In this document: positions 42,470 through 53,466 of the stretch, piece by piece | Layout: each line of letters begins with the position of its first letter | Position numbering within the stretch: the first letter of the stretch is position 1 | NCBI RefSeq assembly: GCF_014650575.1 | Contig: NZ_BMVF01000019.1 | Location: forward strand, 1-64,000 | Direction of reading: 5' to 3' | Origin: Streptomyces naganishii JCM 4654 | GTDB taxonomy: Bacteria; Actinomycetota; Actinomycetes; Streptomycetales; Streptomycetaceae | Length of the DNA stretch: 64,000 nt | The notes under the pieces: generated by a model | What the model was told of the DNA's origin: nothing | Database searches by the model: none | Seen by the model: only the letters and a program-made list of their open reading frames with translations | Program-made: the position numbers and the translations under genes

Positions 42470-45400
42470 TCATCCCGCCGCCAGCCGGTCCCCCGCTTCC
42501 TGCTCGAACAGTCCCAGGCGGTGGGCCAGCGCGGCCGCCTCTCCTCTGCCCGAGACGCCGAGCTTGGCGAGGATGTTGGAGACGTGCACGCTCGCCGTCT
42601 TCGGGGAGATGAAGAGCTCCTCGGCGATCTGGCGGTTGGTGCGGCCGGCCGAGACCAGGCGCAGGACGTCCCGCTCGCGGCTGGTGAGGCCGAGCGACTC
42701 CACCGGGTCGGCGGGCACGTCCGGCCGGCGCGCGGCCGGCCCCACGGCGAGGCGGGCGCGCTGGGCCAGCAGGGCGACGGCGTCGGCGAGGGGCCGGGCG
42801 CGCAGGTGCTCGGCGACCGCGTGGGCCAGCCGGAGCAGTTCCGCGGCGCTGTCCCGCCCGTCCTCCTCGCCGGTGGCGAGCAGGGCCTCGGCCAGCCGGT
42901 GGCGGACGCGGGCGAGGTCGTAGGGCCGCTCCAGCGACTCGAAGGCGGTGACGAGCTCGGCCCAGTCCTCCGGGGCGGCGCGGCCCTCGGCGCGCAGCAG
43001 TTCGGCGCGCACCCAGCGTTCGTAGGCCTGCCAGACGGGGGCGTGGGTGGCCAGCGACTTGGCGGCCAGCCGGATGCGCTCCAGGATCGCGGGGCGGGCG
43101 GGGTCGGCGGTGGGCAGTCCGGCGGCGCGGGTCTCCACGGTGGCGGCGGTCAGCAGCAGCGGCCAGCCGTAGCGCTGGGTGCCGGGCGGGAAGCCGGCCT
43201 CCAGGACCTCTTCGAGTTCGGCGCGGGCGTCCGGCAGGCGGCCCTCGCCCGCGGCGACCGCGATCGCTATGCGGGACAGGGGCAGGGCGTGCTGCGGGGC
43301 GTGGTCGTACTTGCCGAAGCTCTCGCGGGCCACGGCCAGTTGGCGTGCGGCCTCGGGGCGGTCGCCGCGCGCGAGGGCCAGTTCGGCGCGGTTCTTGGCG
43401 TAGAACGCGTTGGGTTTGGCGCTCTGGCCGACGCGGGCGGAGCGGGTCGCCGCCTCGGCGGCCTCGTCCCAGCGGCCGAGGCTGTAGAGGGACTCGGCGA
43501 GGTTGCCCCAGATCCAGGCCTCGTGGTCCAGCAGGCCGTGGCTCTGCGTGTAGGCGAGCCCCCGCTCCAGCAGCGGCACGGCGTCGCGGGAGCGTCCGAC
43601 GGCCTCCAGTTCGGAGGGCAGGTTGACGTAGGAGCGGCCCGCCACGGCGGAGATGCCGTCGTCCACGGTGCGCCGGTTCACCTCGCGCATCTCGGCGAGT
43701 CCGGCCTCGACGTCCCCGGCGTCGACCATGAGGCCGCCCAGGGTGAGACGGGCGGTCATCTCGATCTCGCGTGCGCCGACCATGCGCGCGTACTCCACGG
43801 CCCGCTCGGCGGCGGAGAGGGCGTCGGGGCCGGGCACGTGGACCATGGACCAGTTGGCGACGTTGGCCAGCACCTCGGCGTGGACCTCGGACGGCGGGAG
43901 GCCGCGCACGAGTTCCTGCGCGGTGGCCAGTTCCTCCCAGCCGTCGCCGTGGGACTTCAGCTGGACGAGGCGGGAGCGCTGGACCCAGAACCAGGCGGCG
44001 CGCAGCGGGTCGTGCTCCTCCTCCAGCAGGCGCAGGGCCCGCTTGGTGATCTTCAGCGCGCGTTCGCGCTCCCCGCACAGGCGGCCGGCGACGGCGGCCT
44101 CCGCCATCAGGTCGAGGTAGCGCAGGGGTGTGGTCGCGGGGTCGCAGCCGCAGGGCGGGTAGACCTCGGTGTAGTCGACGGGCCGCAGCCGCGCCCTCAC
44201 CTCCTCGGGGGCGGAATCCCACAGCTCCATCGCGCGCTCCAGCAGCCTGAGTTGCTCACTGTAGGCGTGGCGGGAGCGGGCGGTGACGGAGGCGTCGAGG
44301 ACGGCGGGCAGGGCCTTGGCCGCGTCGTGCGCGTGATACCAGTGGCTGGCCAGGCGCAGGACCCGGTCGGCGGCTGGCACGAGTGCCGGGTCGGCCTCCA
44401 GGGCCTCGGCGTAGCGCCGGTTGAGGCGGGAGCGCTCGCCGGGCAGCAGGTCGTCGCCGACGGCCTCGCGCACCAGGGCGTGCCGGAAGCGGTAGCCGTC
44501 GCCGGTGGGCGCGGGGACGAGGATGTTGGCGTTGACCGCGGCGCGCAGCGCGTCGATGAGGTCGTCCTCGGCGAGCCCGGTGACGGCGGCGAGCAGTTCG
44601 TACTCGACGGTGGAGCCGCCCTCGGCGGCGATCCGCACGACCCGCTGGGCGGCCTCGGGCAGCGCCTCGACGCGGACGAGGAGCAGGTCGCGCAGGGAGT
44701 CGCTGATGCAGGCGCGGTTCTCGGTGGCGCAGACGGCGAGTTCCTCGACGAAGAAGGCGTTGCCGTCGGAGCGTTCGAAGATGTCGTCGACCTGGGCGGG
44801 GTCGGGTTCGGCGGCGAGGATGCCGGCGACCTGGCGGCCCACCTCGTGCCGGGTGAAGCGGGCGAGTTCGATGCGGCGGACCGTGCGCAGCCGGTCCAGC
44901 TCGGCGAGCAGGGGGCGCAGCGGGTGGCGGCGGTGGATGTCGTCGGTGCGGTAGGTGGCCAGGACGACGAGGCGGCCGGTGCGCAGGGTGCGGAAGAGGT
45001 AGGCGAGCAGGTGCCGGGTGGAGGCGTCGGCCCAGTGCAGGTCCTCCAGGACCAGGATCACTGTGCGCTCTGCGGCGACGTGTTCGAGCAGGCGCGCGGT
45101 GAGCTCGAAGAGGCGGGCCGTGCCCTCCTCGTCGTGCCGGCCGCGGCCGGCGGCGGGCTCGCCGAGTTCGGGCAGCAGACGGGCCAGTTCCTCCTCCTGC
45201 CCGGCGGCCGCGGCGGCGAGTTCGCCGGGCAGCTCGCGGACCAGGGCGCGCAGGGCGGTGGAGAACGGGGCGAACGGCAGTCCGTCCGCGCCGATCTCCA
45301 CACACCCGCCGAGCGCCACGATCGCGCCGCGGCGGCTCGCGGCGCAGGCGAACTCCTCGATGAGGCGGGTCTTGCCGACGCCCGCCTCACCGCCGATGAG

Positions 45401-45601
45401 CAACGCCTGCGGCTCTCCCCCGGTGCTTGACGCCTGGGAGGTGCCCGCACCGGTCGCGCGGGCGAGCGCGTCGTTCAGCGTGTTCAACTCGTCGGCGCGG
45501 CCGACGAACACCGGACTGACGGACCTGGTCTCCACAGCCCCGAGCATCGCACGTGCCTGTGACACCGCGGCACCGGTTTTCCGGGGTGCGGACGGGGTCA
45601 T
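42470..45601 (-). CDS. LuxR-type large ATP-binding regulator (LAL family)
   Basis: A 1043-residue regulator. An N-terminal AAA/STAND ATPase has Walker A at 70-78 (GGEAGVGKT) and Walker B in VILVLEDLHWAD. The middle is a helical, TPR-like region (about 350-950), and the C-terminus is a LuxR helix-turn-helix (LTSRERDVLRLVSAGRTNRQ, IAEELFISPKTASVHVSNIL). LAL proteins act as ATP-dependent activators, often of catabolic or antibiotic genes; the target is unknown. Its ATG overlaps the stop of a 61-residue gene (ATGA), so the two are translationally coupled. No TTA check was made. Confidence 0.92.
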   Translation of the reverse strand: MTPSAPRKTGAAVSQARAMLGAVETRSVSPVFVGRADELNTLNDALARATGAGTSQASSTGGEPQALLIGGEAGVGKTRLIEEFACAASRRGAIVALGGCVEIGADGLPFAPFSTALRALVRELPGELAAAAAGQEEELARLLPELGEPAAGRGRHDEEGTARLFELTARLLEHVAAERTVILVLEDLHWADASTRHLLAYLFRTLRTGRLVVLATYRTDDIHRRHPLRPLLAELDRLRTVRRIELARFTRHEVGRQVAGILAAEPDPAQVDDIFERSDGNAFFVEELAVCATENRACISDSLRDLLLVRVEALPEAAQRVVRIAAEGGSTVEYELLAAVTGLAEDDLIDALRAAVNANILVPAPTGDGYRFRHALVREAVGDDLLPGERSRLNRRYAEALEADPALVPAADRVLRLASHWYHAHDAAKALPAVLDASVTARSRHAYSEQLRLLERAMELWDSAPEEVRARLRPVDYTEVYPPCGCDPATTPLRYLDLMAEAAVAGRLCGERERALKITKRALRLLEEEHDPLRAAWFWVQRSRLVQLKSHGDGWEELATAQELVRGLPPSEVHAEVLANVANWSMVHVPGPDALSAAERAVEYARMVGAREIEMTARLTLGGLMVDAGDVEAGLAEMREVNRRTVDDGISAVAGRSYVNLPSELEAVGRSRDAVPLLERGLAYTQSHGLLDHEAWIWGNLAESLYSLGRWDEAAEAATRSARVGQSAKPNAFYAKNRAELALARGDRPEAARQLAVARESFGKYDHAPQHALPLSRIAIAVAAGEGRLPDARAELEEVLEAGFPPGTQRYGWPLLLTAATVETRAAGLPTADPARPAILERIRLAAKSLATHAPVWQAYERWVRAELLRAEGRAAPEDWAELVTAFESLERPYDLARVRHRLAEALLATGEEDGRDSAAELLRLAHAVAEHLRARPLADAVALLAQRARLAVGPAARRPDVPADPVESLGLTSRERDVLRLVSAGRTNRQIAEELFISPKTASVHVSNILAKLGVSGRGEAAALAHRLGLFEQEAGDRLAAG

Positions 45602-45783
45602 GCGGCCCGGGTGAACCGGTGCCGCCGGGACCCCTTGCTATGGGACTCGGCCACCGGGGCCTCCTGGCCGGTACTGCGCCGGCCGGCGCGGCGGCCGCGC
45701 AGGGCCGCGAGGGCCAGGCGCTCCCGGTCGGCCTGCGCGCGCAGTTCGGCGGAGCGCATCCGGTGGATCTCGTAGGCGAACAT
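45598..45783 (-). CDS. Small protein (61 aa) coupled to the LAL regulator
   Basis: A basic 61-residue protein beginning MFAYEIHRMRSAELRAQADR, predicted mostly helical at the N-terminus and disordered and Arg/Ser-rich at the C-terminus. GGGGAG 7 bases before the ATG at 45783 supports translation, and its TGA overlaps the LAL start codon. Proteins with the MFAYE..RSAEL opening are familiar from Streptomyces genomes as unassigned short proteins. The function is unknown; it may simply couple translation of the regulator. Confidence 0.65.
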   Translation of the reverse strand: MFAYEIHRMRSAELRAQADRERLALAALRGRRAGRRSTGQEAPVAESHSKGSRRHRFTRAA

Positions 45784-45922
45784 GGCGTACTCCCCGTTCG
45801 GTGAGAGGTGATCGTCCGCATCGCGTCCTGCGATGCCATGGACCACCTTCGTCTCCCGGGGGGCCGGCCGGCATCGGGAGGATTCCGCATCTTCGGGGGC
45901 GCCGGGGGCCTTAGACGCGCGG

Positions 45923-45973
45923 GAGGGGTCTGGGGGCCGCCGTAAGGTACTTACGGCGGCCCCCAGACCCCTC
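45923..45973 (-). terminator. 24-bp perfect-stem bidirectional terminator
   Basis: Positions 45923-45946 and 45950-45973 are exact complements (24 bp) around a 3-nt loop GTA, with the outer arm GGGGTCTGGGGG. It lies 34 bases past the stop of the membrane-protein gene on the minus strand and upstream of the small gene. Confidence 0.85.
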
Positions 45974-46007
45974 GCCGGACGGGAGATCGTCCGGGTGTCT
46001 CAGCCGG

Positions 46008-46589
46008 TCAGGCGGACGGCAGTCCGAGCAGCGCGTCGGTGTACTTCAGGACGGCCAGCAGCAGGCCGACGACCCCGAGGACGACGCCCGCCCAGGCGGC
46101 CGACCTGGTCCACGGCGCCTGTACGCGGCCGGGCGCCCCGAACGCGGGCCGGGCCAGCACGACCACGCCGACGACGAGCGCGGCCAGCGCGAACAGCCCG
46201 CCCCACAGCGCGGTGGTGTGCCAGGCGTCGCCGTAGACCTCCTTGATCTGCGTGGCCACGCTCGCCGACGTGGAGGTCCGCAGCTGGCCCACGAGCTGTT
46301 CGCGGGCGCCGGCCACGGTGCCGATCCAGCTGCCGCTCAGCGAGACCAGGCCGAGCGCGGCGGAGACGAGGGCTCCGGCGCCCTGCCCGACCCCGGAGGG
46401 ACCCTCCTCGCCGGGTTCAGCGCCCTCTTCCGGCTCCGCGCCCTCCTCGGTCACGGCCGCCGCCGTCTCCTGCTCGTCCTTCCCGCCGGCGGCCCCGCCG
46501 GTCTCCGCCCCGGTCCCGGTCGCCTCGGGGGTCCCGGGGGTCTCGGCCCCGCTCGTGGCTTCCGTCTCGTCCGCAGTCCTGGTTCCCAT
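46008..46589 (-). CDS. Membrane protein with acidic disordered N-terminus
   Basis: A 193-residue protein: residues 1-65 are Glu/Gly/Thr-rich and disordered (GAEPEEGAEPGEEG), followed by a weak hydrophobic segment at 70-90 and two clear membrane helices (LWGGLFALAALVVGVVVLA and WAGVVLGVVGLLLAVLKYT). No recognised domain. The ATG at 46589 is used. It is followed by a very strong terminator and lies 35 bases after the GNAT gene on the same strand, so it could be cotranscribed with it and the MMPL gene. Confidence 0.65.
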   Translation of the reverse strand: MGTRTADETEATSGAETPGTPEATGTGAETGGAAGGKDEQETAAAVTEEGAEPEEGAEPGEEGPSGVGQGAGALVSAALGLVSLSGSWIGTVAGAREQLVGQLRTSTSASVATQIKEVYGDAWHTTALWGGLFALAALVVGVVVLARPAFGAPGRVQAPWTRSAAWAGVVLGVVGLLLAVLKYTDALLGLPSA

Positions 46590-46624
46590 GCCGAGCACCG
46601 TACGGACACTGTCTGAGAGGTCCC

Positions 46625-47197
46625 TTAATGGCCGCGTGCGGCACGCCCGCGCGTGGCACGCCACTCGGGGGCGAGCACCGCCCAGATCTCGGTGTCCTGG
46701 CGCACGCCCCGGTAGGGGTAGCTCTCGCGGAGCACGCCCTCGCGGATCATGCCCAGCCGCCGGGCCACGGCGATGCTCGCCTCGTTGGCCGACGACACGT
46801 GCCACTCCACGCGGTGCATGCCGCGTTCCTCCACGGCCCAGTCGATGAGCACCCGCGCCCCGCGCGTGACCAGGCCCCGGCCGGTTCCGGCGGGCTCCAG
46901 CCAGCAGCCGACCTCGCACGTCCCGGTCGCCGCGTCGAAGACGCGGAAGAGCAGCCCACCGACGAGCTTGCCCTCCAGCCACAGCCCGTGCAGGAAGCCG
47001 CTGTCGGCGGCGCGCTTGTCGGCGTACGACTGCAGGACGGCGCGGGCGGACTCGGTGTCCGTGGCGTTCGCCCCGAACGGGATGTGCCGGGTGATGAACT
47101 CGCGCCCCCGGTCGAGGTGGGCGAGGAACTCCCCCGCGTGCCAGGGCTCCAGGGGACGCAGTTCGGCTCCGTCGTCACCCAGGGATATCGCGTACAT
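46625..47197 (-). CDS. GNAT acetyltransferase, RimJ/RimL type
   Basis: A 190-residue N-acetyltransferase with the family blocks LRPLEPWHAGEFLAHLDRG at the start, GCWLEPAGTGRGLVTRGARV (acetyl-CoA loop), MHRVEWHVSSANEASIAVAR and LGMIREGVLRESYPYRGVRQ. Such enzymes acetylate ribosomal protein termini or small molecules. The ATG at 47197 lies inside the 3' end of the MMPL gene (23-base overlap), implying coupled translation. The substrate is unknown. Confidence 0.88.
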   Translation of the reverse strand: MYAISLGDDGAELRPLEPWHAGEFLAHLDRGREFITRHIPFGANATDTESARAVLQSYADKRAADSGFLHGLWLEGKLVGGLLFRVFDAATGTCEVGCWLEPAGTGRGLVTRGARVLIDWAVEERGMHRVEWHVSSANEASIAVARRLGMIREGVLRESYPYRGVRQDTEIWAVLAPEWRATRGRAARGH

Positions 47198-49415
47198 CCG
47201 GTTGCGTCTCCTTCGCCAGTTCCGCCACGGCCGCCGTGACCGCCGTGAGCCTCTCATGGGCGGCGCGGCACTCGGGCGGTTCGATGCTGATCCGGGGCAG
47301 TACGCGGTCCAGCCGGCGCGGCAGCCACCAGTTGGCGTCGCCGAGCAGGTGCATCAGGGCGGGCACCAGCAGGGTGCGCAGGACGAAGGCGTCGAGGGCG
47401 ACGGCGGCGGCGAGGGCGATGCCGAACATCGCGATCACGCGGTCGCCGCTGAGCACGAAGGCGAGGAAGACGGAGATCATGATGACCGCGGCCGAGTTGA
47501 TCACCCGGCTGGTCTCGGCGAGGCCCACGCGCACGGCCCGCCGGTTGTCGCCGGTCTCCAGCCACTCCTCGTACATCCGGCTGACCAGGAAGACCTGGTA
47601 GTCCATGGACAGCCCGAAGAGCACCGAGACCATGATCACGGGCAGGAACGGCTCCACGGGCCCCGCCCGGCCGAGGCCGAGGAACTCGCTGCCCCAGCCC
47701 CACTGGAAGATCGCGACGACGACCCCGAACGCGGCGGCCACGGCGGCTATGTTCATGGCGGCGGCCTTGAGCGGGATGCCGATGGACCGGAAGGCCAGCA
47801 GGAGCAGCAGGCAGCCGAGGCCGACGACCACGCCGACGAACAGCGGGAGTCTGCCGACGATGACGCCGGCGAAGTCGTCGTACCCGGCGGTGACCCCGCC
47901 GACGTGCACGTCGAGGCCGGTGCCGGTCTCGGCGCGCGGCAGCACCTCGGTGCGCAGCCGGTCGACGAGGTCGCTGGTGCGCTGCGACTGGGGCGCGGAG
48001 TCGGGGACGATGCTCAGGTAGGCGGTGGTGCCGCCGGTGTCGTAGGTGACCGGGGTGACGGCGGCGACGCCCCGGGTGCCGCGCAGCGTGGTGTCGAGGT
48101 TGTCCAGGGCGAGCCGGTCCTCGGCGCCGTCGACGCGGGTGACCAGGGTGAGCGGCCCGTTGACGCCGGGTCCGAAGCCCTCGGCGACGAGGTCGTACGC
48201 CCGTCGGGTGGTCGTCGTACCCGGGTCGTTGCCCTGGTCGGAGGTGCCGAGGTGGAGGGAGAGCGTGGGCAGCGCGAGCAGGGTGATCACGCCCAGGGCG
48301 AGGGCGCCGAGCAGCTTGGGGTGGCGCTCGACGAAGGCCGACCAGCGGGCGGCGAACCCGGTGGGCACCTCGGGTTCGGGCCCGTGCTCGGCCAGGCGGC
48401 GCCGCTCGCGCCGGCTCAGGGCGCGCGGGCCGATGAAGGACAGCAGGGCGGGCAGCAGCGTCACCGAGGCCGCCACGGTGAGGACGACCGTCAACGAGGC
48501 GGCGATCGCCACCCCGTTGAGGAAGCCGAGCCGCAGGATGAGCATGCCGAGCAGCGCGATGCAAACGGTGGCACCCGCGAAGACGACAGCCCGGCCGGTG
48601 GTGGCGGTGGCGTTGGTGACGGCCTCGGGTGTGCTCAGTCCGCGTTTGAGGCCGCGCCGGTGCCGGGTGACGATGAACAGCGCGTAGTCGATGCCGACGC
48701 CGAGGCCGATCAGCATGCCGAGCATGGGCGCGAAGTCGGCCACCGTCATGGCGTGGCCGAGCAGTTCGATGGCGGAGTAGGCGGTGCCGACGCCGACCAG
48801 CGCGGTGGCGATGGGCAGCAGGGCGGCGGCCGGCGAGCCGAACGCCACCAGCAGCACCGCGGCGGCCACGACCACGCCGACGATCTCGGCGACGTGCCCG
48901 CCGGACGACTGGGTGAGGCTGATCGCGCTGCCGCCGAGTTCCACCTGGAGCCCGTCCGCCTCGGCGGCCTTGGCGGCGCTGACCACGGCCTCGGCCTGCG
49001 GTTTGGTGATGTCCTGGGCGGGGCGGTCGAAGGTGACGGTCGCGTACGCGGTGTGCCCGTCCCGGCTGATCCGGCCGGCGCCCTGTCCGCCCTTGTAGGG
49101 GCTGGTCACGGAGGCCACGCCGGGCAGGGCGGCGATCCGGTCCAGGGCGCCGGACATCGTCTGCGCGACGTCGGCGGCGCGGACGGTGCCGGAGGTGGTG
49201 TGCCAGACGACGGTGTCGCTGTCGCCGCCGAGTCCGGGGAAGCCCTCCTGGAGCAGCTGGGTGGCGCGGCCGGAGTCGGTGCCGGGCACCTCGTAGTCGT
49301 TGGAGTACGCCGCGCCGGCGACGGTGGAGGCCACCGTGACCCCGCCGAGCGCGAGAAGCCAGAGCAGTACGACGACGAGGCGGTGCCGGACACACCAGCG
49401 CGCAAGGGCTGCCAC
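47175..49415 (-). CDS. MMPL-family RND transporter
   Basis: A 746-residue membrane exporter with two homologous halves, each one helix plus a large extracytoplasmic loop plus five helices. The MMPL signatures are GIDYALFIVTRHRRGLKRGL in the first half and FGLSMDYQVFLVSRMYEEWL in the second. Actinomycete MMPL proteins export lipids or related hydrophobic molecules. Start GTG at 49415 with GGGAG upstream. Its 3' end overlaps the GNAT gene, so the acetyltransferase may act on the same cargo or the pairing may be incidental. Confidence 0.92.
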   Translation of the reverse strand: MAALARWCVRHRLVVVLLWLLALGGVTVASTVAGAAYSNDYEVPGTDSGRATQLLQEGFPGLGGDSDTVVWHTTSGTVRAADVAQTMSGALDRIAALPGVASVTSPYKGGQGAGRISRDGHTAYATVTFDRPAQDITKPQAEAVVSAAKAAEADGLQVELGGSAISLTQSSGGHVAEIVGVVVAAAVLLVAFGSPAAALLPIATALVGVGTAYSAIELLGHAMTVADFAPMLGMLIGLGVGIDYALFIVTRHRRGLKRGLSTPEAVTNATATTGRAVVFAGATVCIALLGMLILRLGFLNGVAIAASLTVVLTVAASVTLLPALLSFIGPRALSRRERRRLAEHGPEPEVPTGFAARWSAFVERHPKLLGALALGVITLLALPTLSLHLGTSDQGNDPGTTTTRRAYDLVAEGFGPGVNGPLTLVTRVDGAEDRLALDNLDTTLRGTRGVAAVTPVTYDTGGTTAYLSIVPDSAPQSQRTSDLVDRLRTEVLPRAETGTGLDVHVGGVTAGYDDFAGVIVGRLPLFVGVVVGLGCLLLLLAFRSIGIPLKAAAMNIAAVAAAFGVVVAIFQWGWGSEFLGLGRAGPVEPFLPVIMVSVLFGLSMDYQVFLVSRMYEEWLETGDNRRAVRVGLAETSRVINSAAVIMISVFLAFVLSGDRVIAMFGIALAAAVALDAFVLRTLLVPALMHLLGDANWWLPRRLDRVLPRISIEPPECRAAHERLTAVTAAVAELAKETQPDVRDIPG

Positions 49416-49649
49416 GAACGTGCTCCCGAGTGACTATTTGTGGATCTTTGACCGGGAACAGTGGTCCATGAACGGAACAGCCCGCAAAGAACGCATGAGC
49501 AATGGATAACACTGTTGCAGGCGAATCTGATCGTTTACCGCGTTCGTGGGCTTATTCACATGAGTGCGACCCAACTCACAGCACAATCAGGCATGATCTG
49601 TCGTCCGCCGGGTGTCCGTTCGGTGATACGGGCCGCGCGGCGGGCTCGC
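49416..49649. other. Intergenic region upstream of the MMPL gene
   Basis: A 234-bp AT-richer spacer that must contain the MMPL-GNAT promoter. GGAACAG occurs twice (about 49458 and 49475) near CGCAAAGAACG. No small gene is convincing and no confident -35/-10 pair was found. Confidence 0.35.
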
Positions 49650-50030
49650 TCAATCGGACTGGTCGCCGAGGGCCATCACCATCACCCCGGCGATCAGCAG
49701 CCACAGCGCGCGCCGGGTACGGCCCCGGGCGCCGAGGAGGGCGGCGAGCGCGCACACGGCCGCGCCGGCGGCGTAGGCGGCCGGTACGGCCGCGGGGGCG
49801 GAGCGGCTGAGCCGCAGCAGGGACGCGGCGAGACCGGCGAGCGTGAGCAGCGCCCCGGCCCCGCTCGCCGTCCAGCGGGCCCGGCGCGCGACCTCCGCGG
49901 GGTCCCCGGACCCCTCGTCGTCCTCGGCCGCCCCGGCGGCGCCGGAGGTCGCGTCGCGGTCGCCGGTGGCCTCGACGTCGTCCGCCCCGGATATGCCGGC
50001 GTGCGTTTCGGAATCGGCGCGTCCACTCAT
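49650..50030 (-). CDS. Small membrane protein, unknown
   Basis: A 126-residue protein with an acidic disordered N-terminus (1-45) and three short hydrophobic segments (about 55-72, 80-97 and 104-121). No family is recognised. It stands alone between the gatB terminator and the MMPL promoter region and has good Streptomyces codon bias. Confidence 0.55.
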   Translation of the reverse strand: MSGRADSETHAGISGADDVEATGDRDATSGAAGAAEDDEGSGDPAEVARRARWTASGAGALLTLAGLAASLLRLSRSAPAAVPAAYAAGAAVCALAALLGARGRTRRALWLLIAGVMVMALGDQSD

Positions 50031-50144
50031 GGCGGGCGAGCGTAGCGCCTCCGGGCGGAAAACCCGGATGCGGGGTCGGAACCCGCCCGAATGCGGGTCG
50101 GGGTACGGGGCCGGGGTGCGGGCCGGGAGAGCCCGGGAAGCGGT

Positions 50145-50179
50145 ACGGGGGGACGCGCCTCGTCGGCGTGTCCCCCCGT
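50145..50179 (-). terminator. Terminator of the gatCAB operon
   Basis: A 15-bp stem (50145-50159 with 50165-50179; one G-U) starting ACGGGGGGAC, loop TCGTC, 17 bases past gatB. Confidence 0.8.
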
Positions 50180-50196
50180 GGTCCGGGCCGCTCGGG

Positions 50197-51711
50197 TCAG
50201 GCGTCGGTGACGCCCAGCTTCTCCAGGATCAGCTCCTTGACGCGGGCCGCGTCGGCCTGGCCGCGGGTGGCCTTCATGACCGCGCCGACCAGGGCGCCGG
50301 CCGCGGCCACCTTGCCGCCGCGGATCTTGTCCGCGATGGCCGGGTTGCCCGCGATCGCCTCCTCGACGGCGGTCGTCAGGGCACCCTCGTCGGAGACGAC
50401 CTTCAGACCGCGCTTGTCGACGACCTCGTCCGGGGTGCCCTCGCCGGCGAGGACGCCCTCGATGACCTGGCGGGCCAGCTTGTCGTTCAGGTCGCCCTTC
50501 GCGACGAGCTCGGTGACCCGGGCGACCTGCGCCGGGGTGATCGCCAGCTCGTCCAGCGCCTTGCCGGACTCGTTGGCGCTGCGCGCCAGTTCGCCCATCC
50601 ACCACTTGCGGGCCGAGGCCGCGTCGGCGCCGGCGTCGATCGTGGCGACGATCGCGTCCAGCGCACCGGCGTTGAGGATGGCCTGCATGTCGGTGCCGGA
50701 GATGCCCCACTCGGCCAGCAGCCGGGTGCGGCGGGCCAGCGGCAGCTCGGGCAGCGCCGCCCGGATCTCCTCGACCCACTCGCGCGAGGGGGCCACGGGC
50801 ACCAGGTCGGGCTCCGGGAAGTACCGGTAGTCCTCGGCCTCCTCCTTCACGCGGCCGGAGGTCGTGGAACCGGTGTCCTCGTGGAAGTGCCGGGTCTCCT
50901 GCACGATCGTGCCGCCCGAGGAGAGCACGGCCGCGTGCCGCTGGATCTCGAAGCGGGCGGCGCGCTCCACGGAGCGCAGCGAGTTGACGTTCTTCGTCTC
51001 GCTGCGGGTGCCGAACTTGTCCGCGCCCTTGGGCATCAGCGACAGGTTCACGTCGCAGCGCATCTGGCCCATCTCCATGCGGGCCTCGGACACGCCGAGG
51101 GCACGGATGAGCTCGCGCAGCTCACGGACGTAGGCCTTGGCGACCTCGGGGGCGCGCTCGCCGGCGCCGGTGATCGGCTTGGTGACGATCTCGATCAGCG
51201 GGATGCCGGCGCGGTTGTAGTCCAGCAGGGAGTGGGACGCGCCGTGGATGCGGCCCGTGGCGCCGCCGACGTGCGTCGACTTGCCGGTGTCCTCCTCCAT
51301 GTGGGCGCGCTCGATCTCCACGCGGAAGGTCTCGCCGTCCTCCAGCTGCACGTCGAGGTAGCCGTTGAAGGCGATCGGCTCGTCGTACTGGGAGGTCTGG
51401 AAGTTCTTCGGCATGTCCGGATAGAAGTAGTTCTTCCGGGCGAAGCGGCACCACTCGGCGATCTCGCAGTTCAGCGCGAGACCGATCTTGATGGCGGACT
51501 CCACGCCGGTCGCGTTGACGACCGGGAGCGCGCCGGGCAGGCCGAGGCAGGTGGGGCAGGTCTGGGTGTTCGGGTCGGCGCCGAGCGCGGTCGAACAGCC
51601 GCAGAACATCTTGGTGGCGGTGCCGAGTTCGACATGGACCTCGAGGCCCATGACGGGGTCGTACGACGCCAGCGCGTCCTCGTACGACACCAGGTCGGTC
51701 GTGGTGGTCAC
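50197..51711 (-). CDS. gatB: Asp-tRNA(Asn)/Glu-tRNA(Gln) amidotransferase subunit B
   Basis: A 504-residue tRNA-binding and kinase subunit of GatCAB, which converts misacylated Glu-tRNA(Gln) and/or Asp-tRNA(Asn). Signature blocks: DPVMGLEVHVELGTATKMFC, TCPTCLGLPGALPVVN, YPDMPKNFQTSQYDEPI, LLDYNRAGIPLIEIVTKPI and KNVNSLRSVERAARFE; a C-terminal YqeY-like tail domain is present. GTG start at 51711. Transcribed after gatC-gatA with one small gene between. Confidence 0.97.
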   Translation of the reverse strand: MTTTTDLVSYEDALASYDPVMGLEVHVELGTATKMFCGCSTALGADPNTQTCPTCLGLPGALPVVNATGVESAIKIGLALNCEIAEWCRFARKNYFYPDMPKNFQTSQYDEPIAFNGYLDVQLEDGETFRVEIERAHMEEDTGKSTHVGGATGRIHGASHSLLDYNRAGIPLIEIVTKPITGAGERAPEVAKAYVRELRELIRALGVSEARMEMGQMRCDVNLSLMPKGADKFGTRSETKNVNSLRSVERAARFEIQRHAAVLSSGGTIVQETRHFHEDTGSTTSGRVKEEAEDYRYFPEPDLVPVAPSREWVEEIRAALPELPLARRTRLLAEWGISGTDMQAILNAGALDAIVATIDAGADAASARKWWMGELARSANESGKALDELAITPAQVARVTELVAKGDLNDKLARQVIEGVLAGEGTPDEVVDKRGLKVVSDEGALTTAVEEAIAGNPAIADKIRGGKVAAAGALVGAVMKATRGQADAARVKELILEKLGVTDA

Positions 51712-51727
51712 GGTGAAAACTTCCCTC

Positions 51728-51966
51728 TCAGCCCAGCAGGACGTCGTCGTCGCCCAGCCGCTTCAGCTCGCGGTAGAGGATGGCGAGGTTGGTGACGACC
51801 GCGGCGCCGGTCACGACGGCGTCGAGCAGCCGCAGCGTGTCGTTGTCGCCACGGGCCTTCTTGATCTGCTTGTAGACACCGACGGCGCCGAACGCCGACG
51901 TGGCCATCGAGACGTAGAGACCGGTGCGGGACTTCTTGAACCCCTTGGCCTTGGACAGTGCATTGC

Positions 51967-51970
<4 letters not shown>
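51728..51970 (-). CDS. Small membrane-associated protein between gatA and gatB
   Basis: An 80-residue protein (start VSNALSKAKGFKKSRTGLYV) with two hydrophobic stretches (LYVSMATSAFGAVGVYKQI and DAVVTGAAVVTNLAILYREL) and a charged tail. The GTG at 51970 overlaps the gatA stop (GTGA) and has GGAGG ten bases upstream. I recall a hypothetical gene at the same position in S. coelicolor (between gatA and gatB). The role is unknown; conservation in this operon would argue for a real product. Confidence 0.7.
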
Positions 51971-53460
<1,490 letters not shown>

Positions 53461-53466
53461 GGCTGC

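Noticed and set aside
42167..45430. 1087-residue plus-strand frame opposite the LAL regulator
   Set aside because: No motifs, Gly/Val-rich composition; the minus strand has Walker A/B and LuxR motifs.
46008..46982. 324-residue extension of the membrane protein
   Set aside because: The upstream part runs antiparallel-frame through the GNAT gene, is Arg/Pro-rich and lacks a start; the ATG at 46589 gives a sensible protein.
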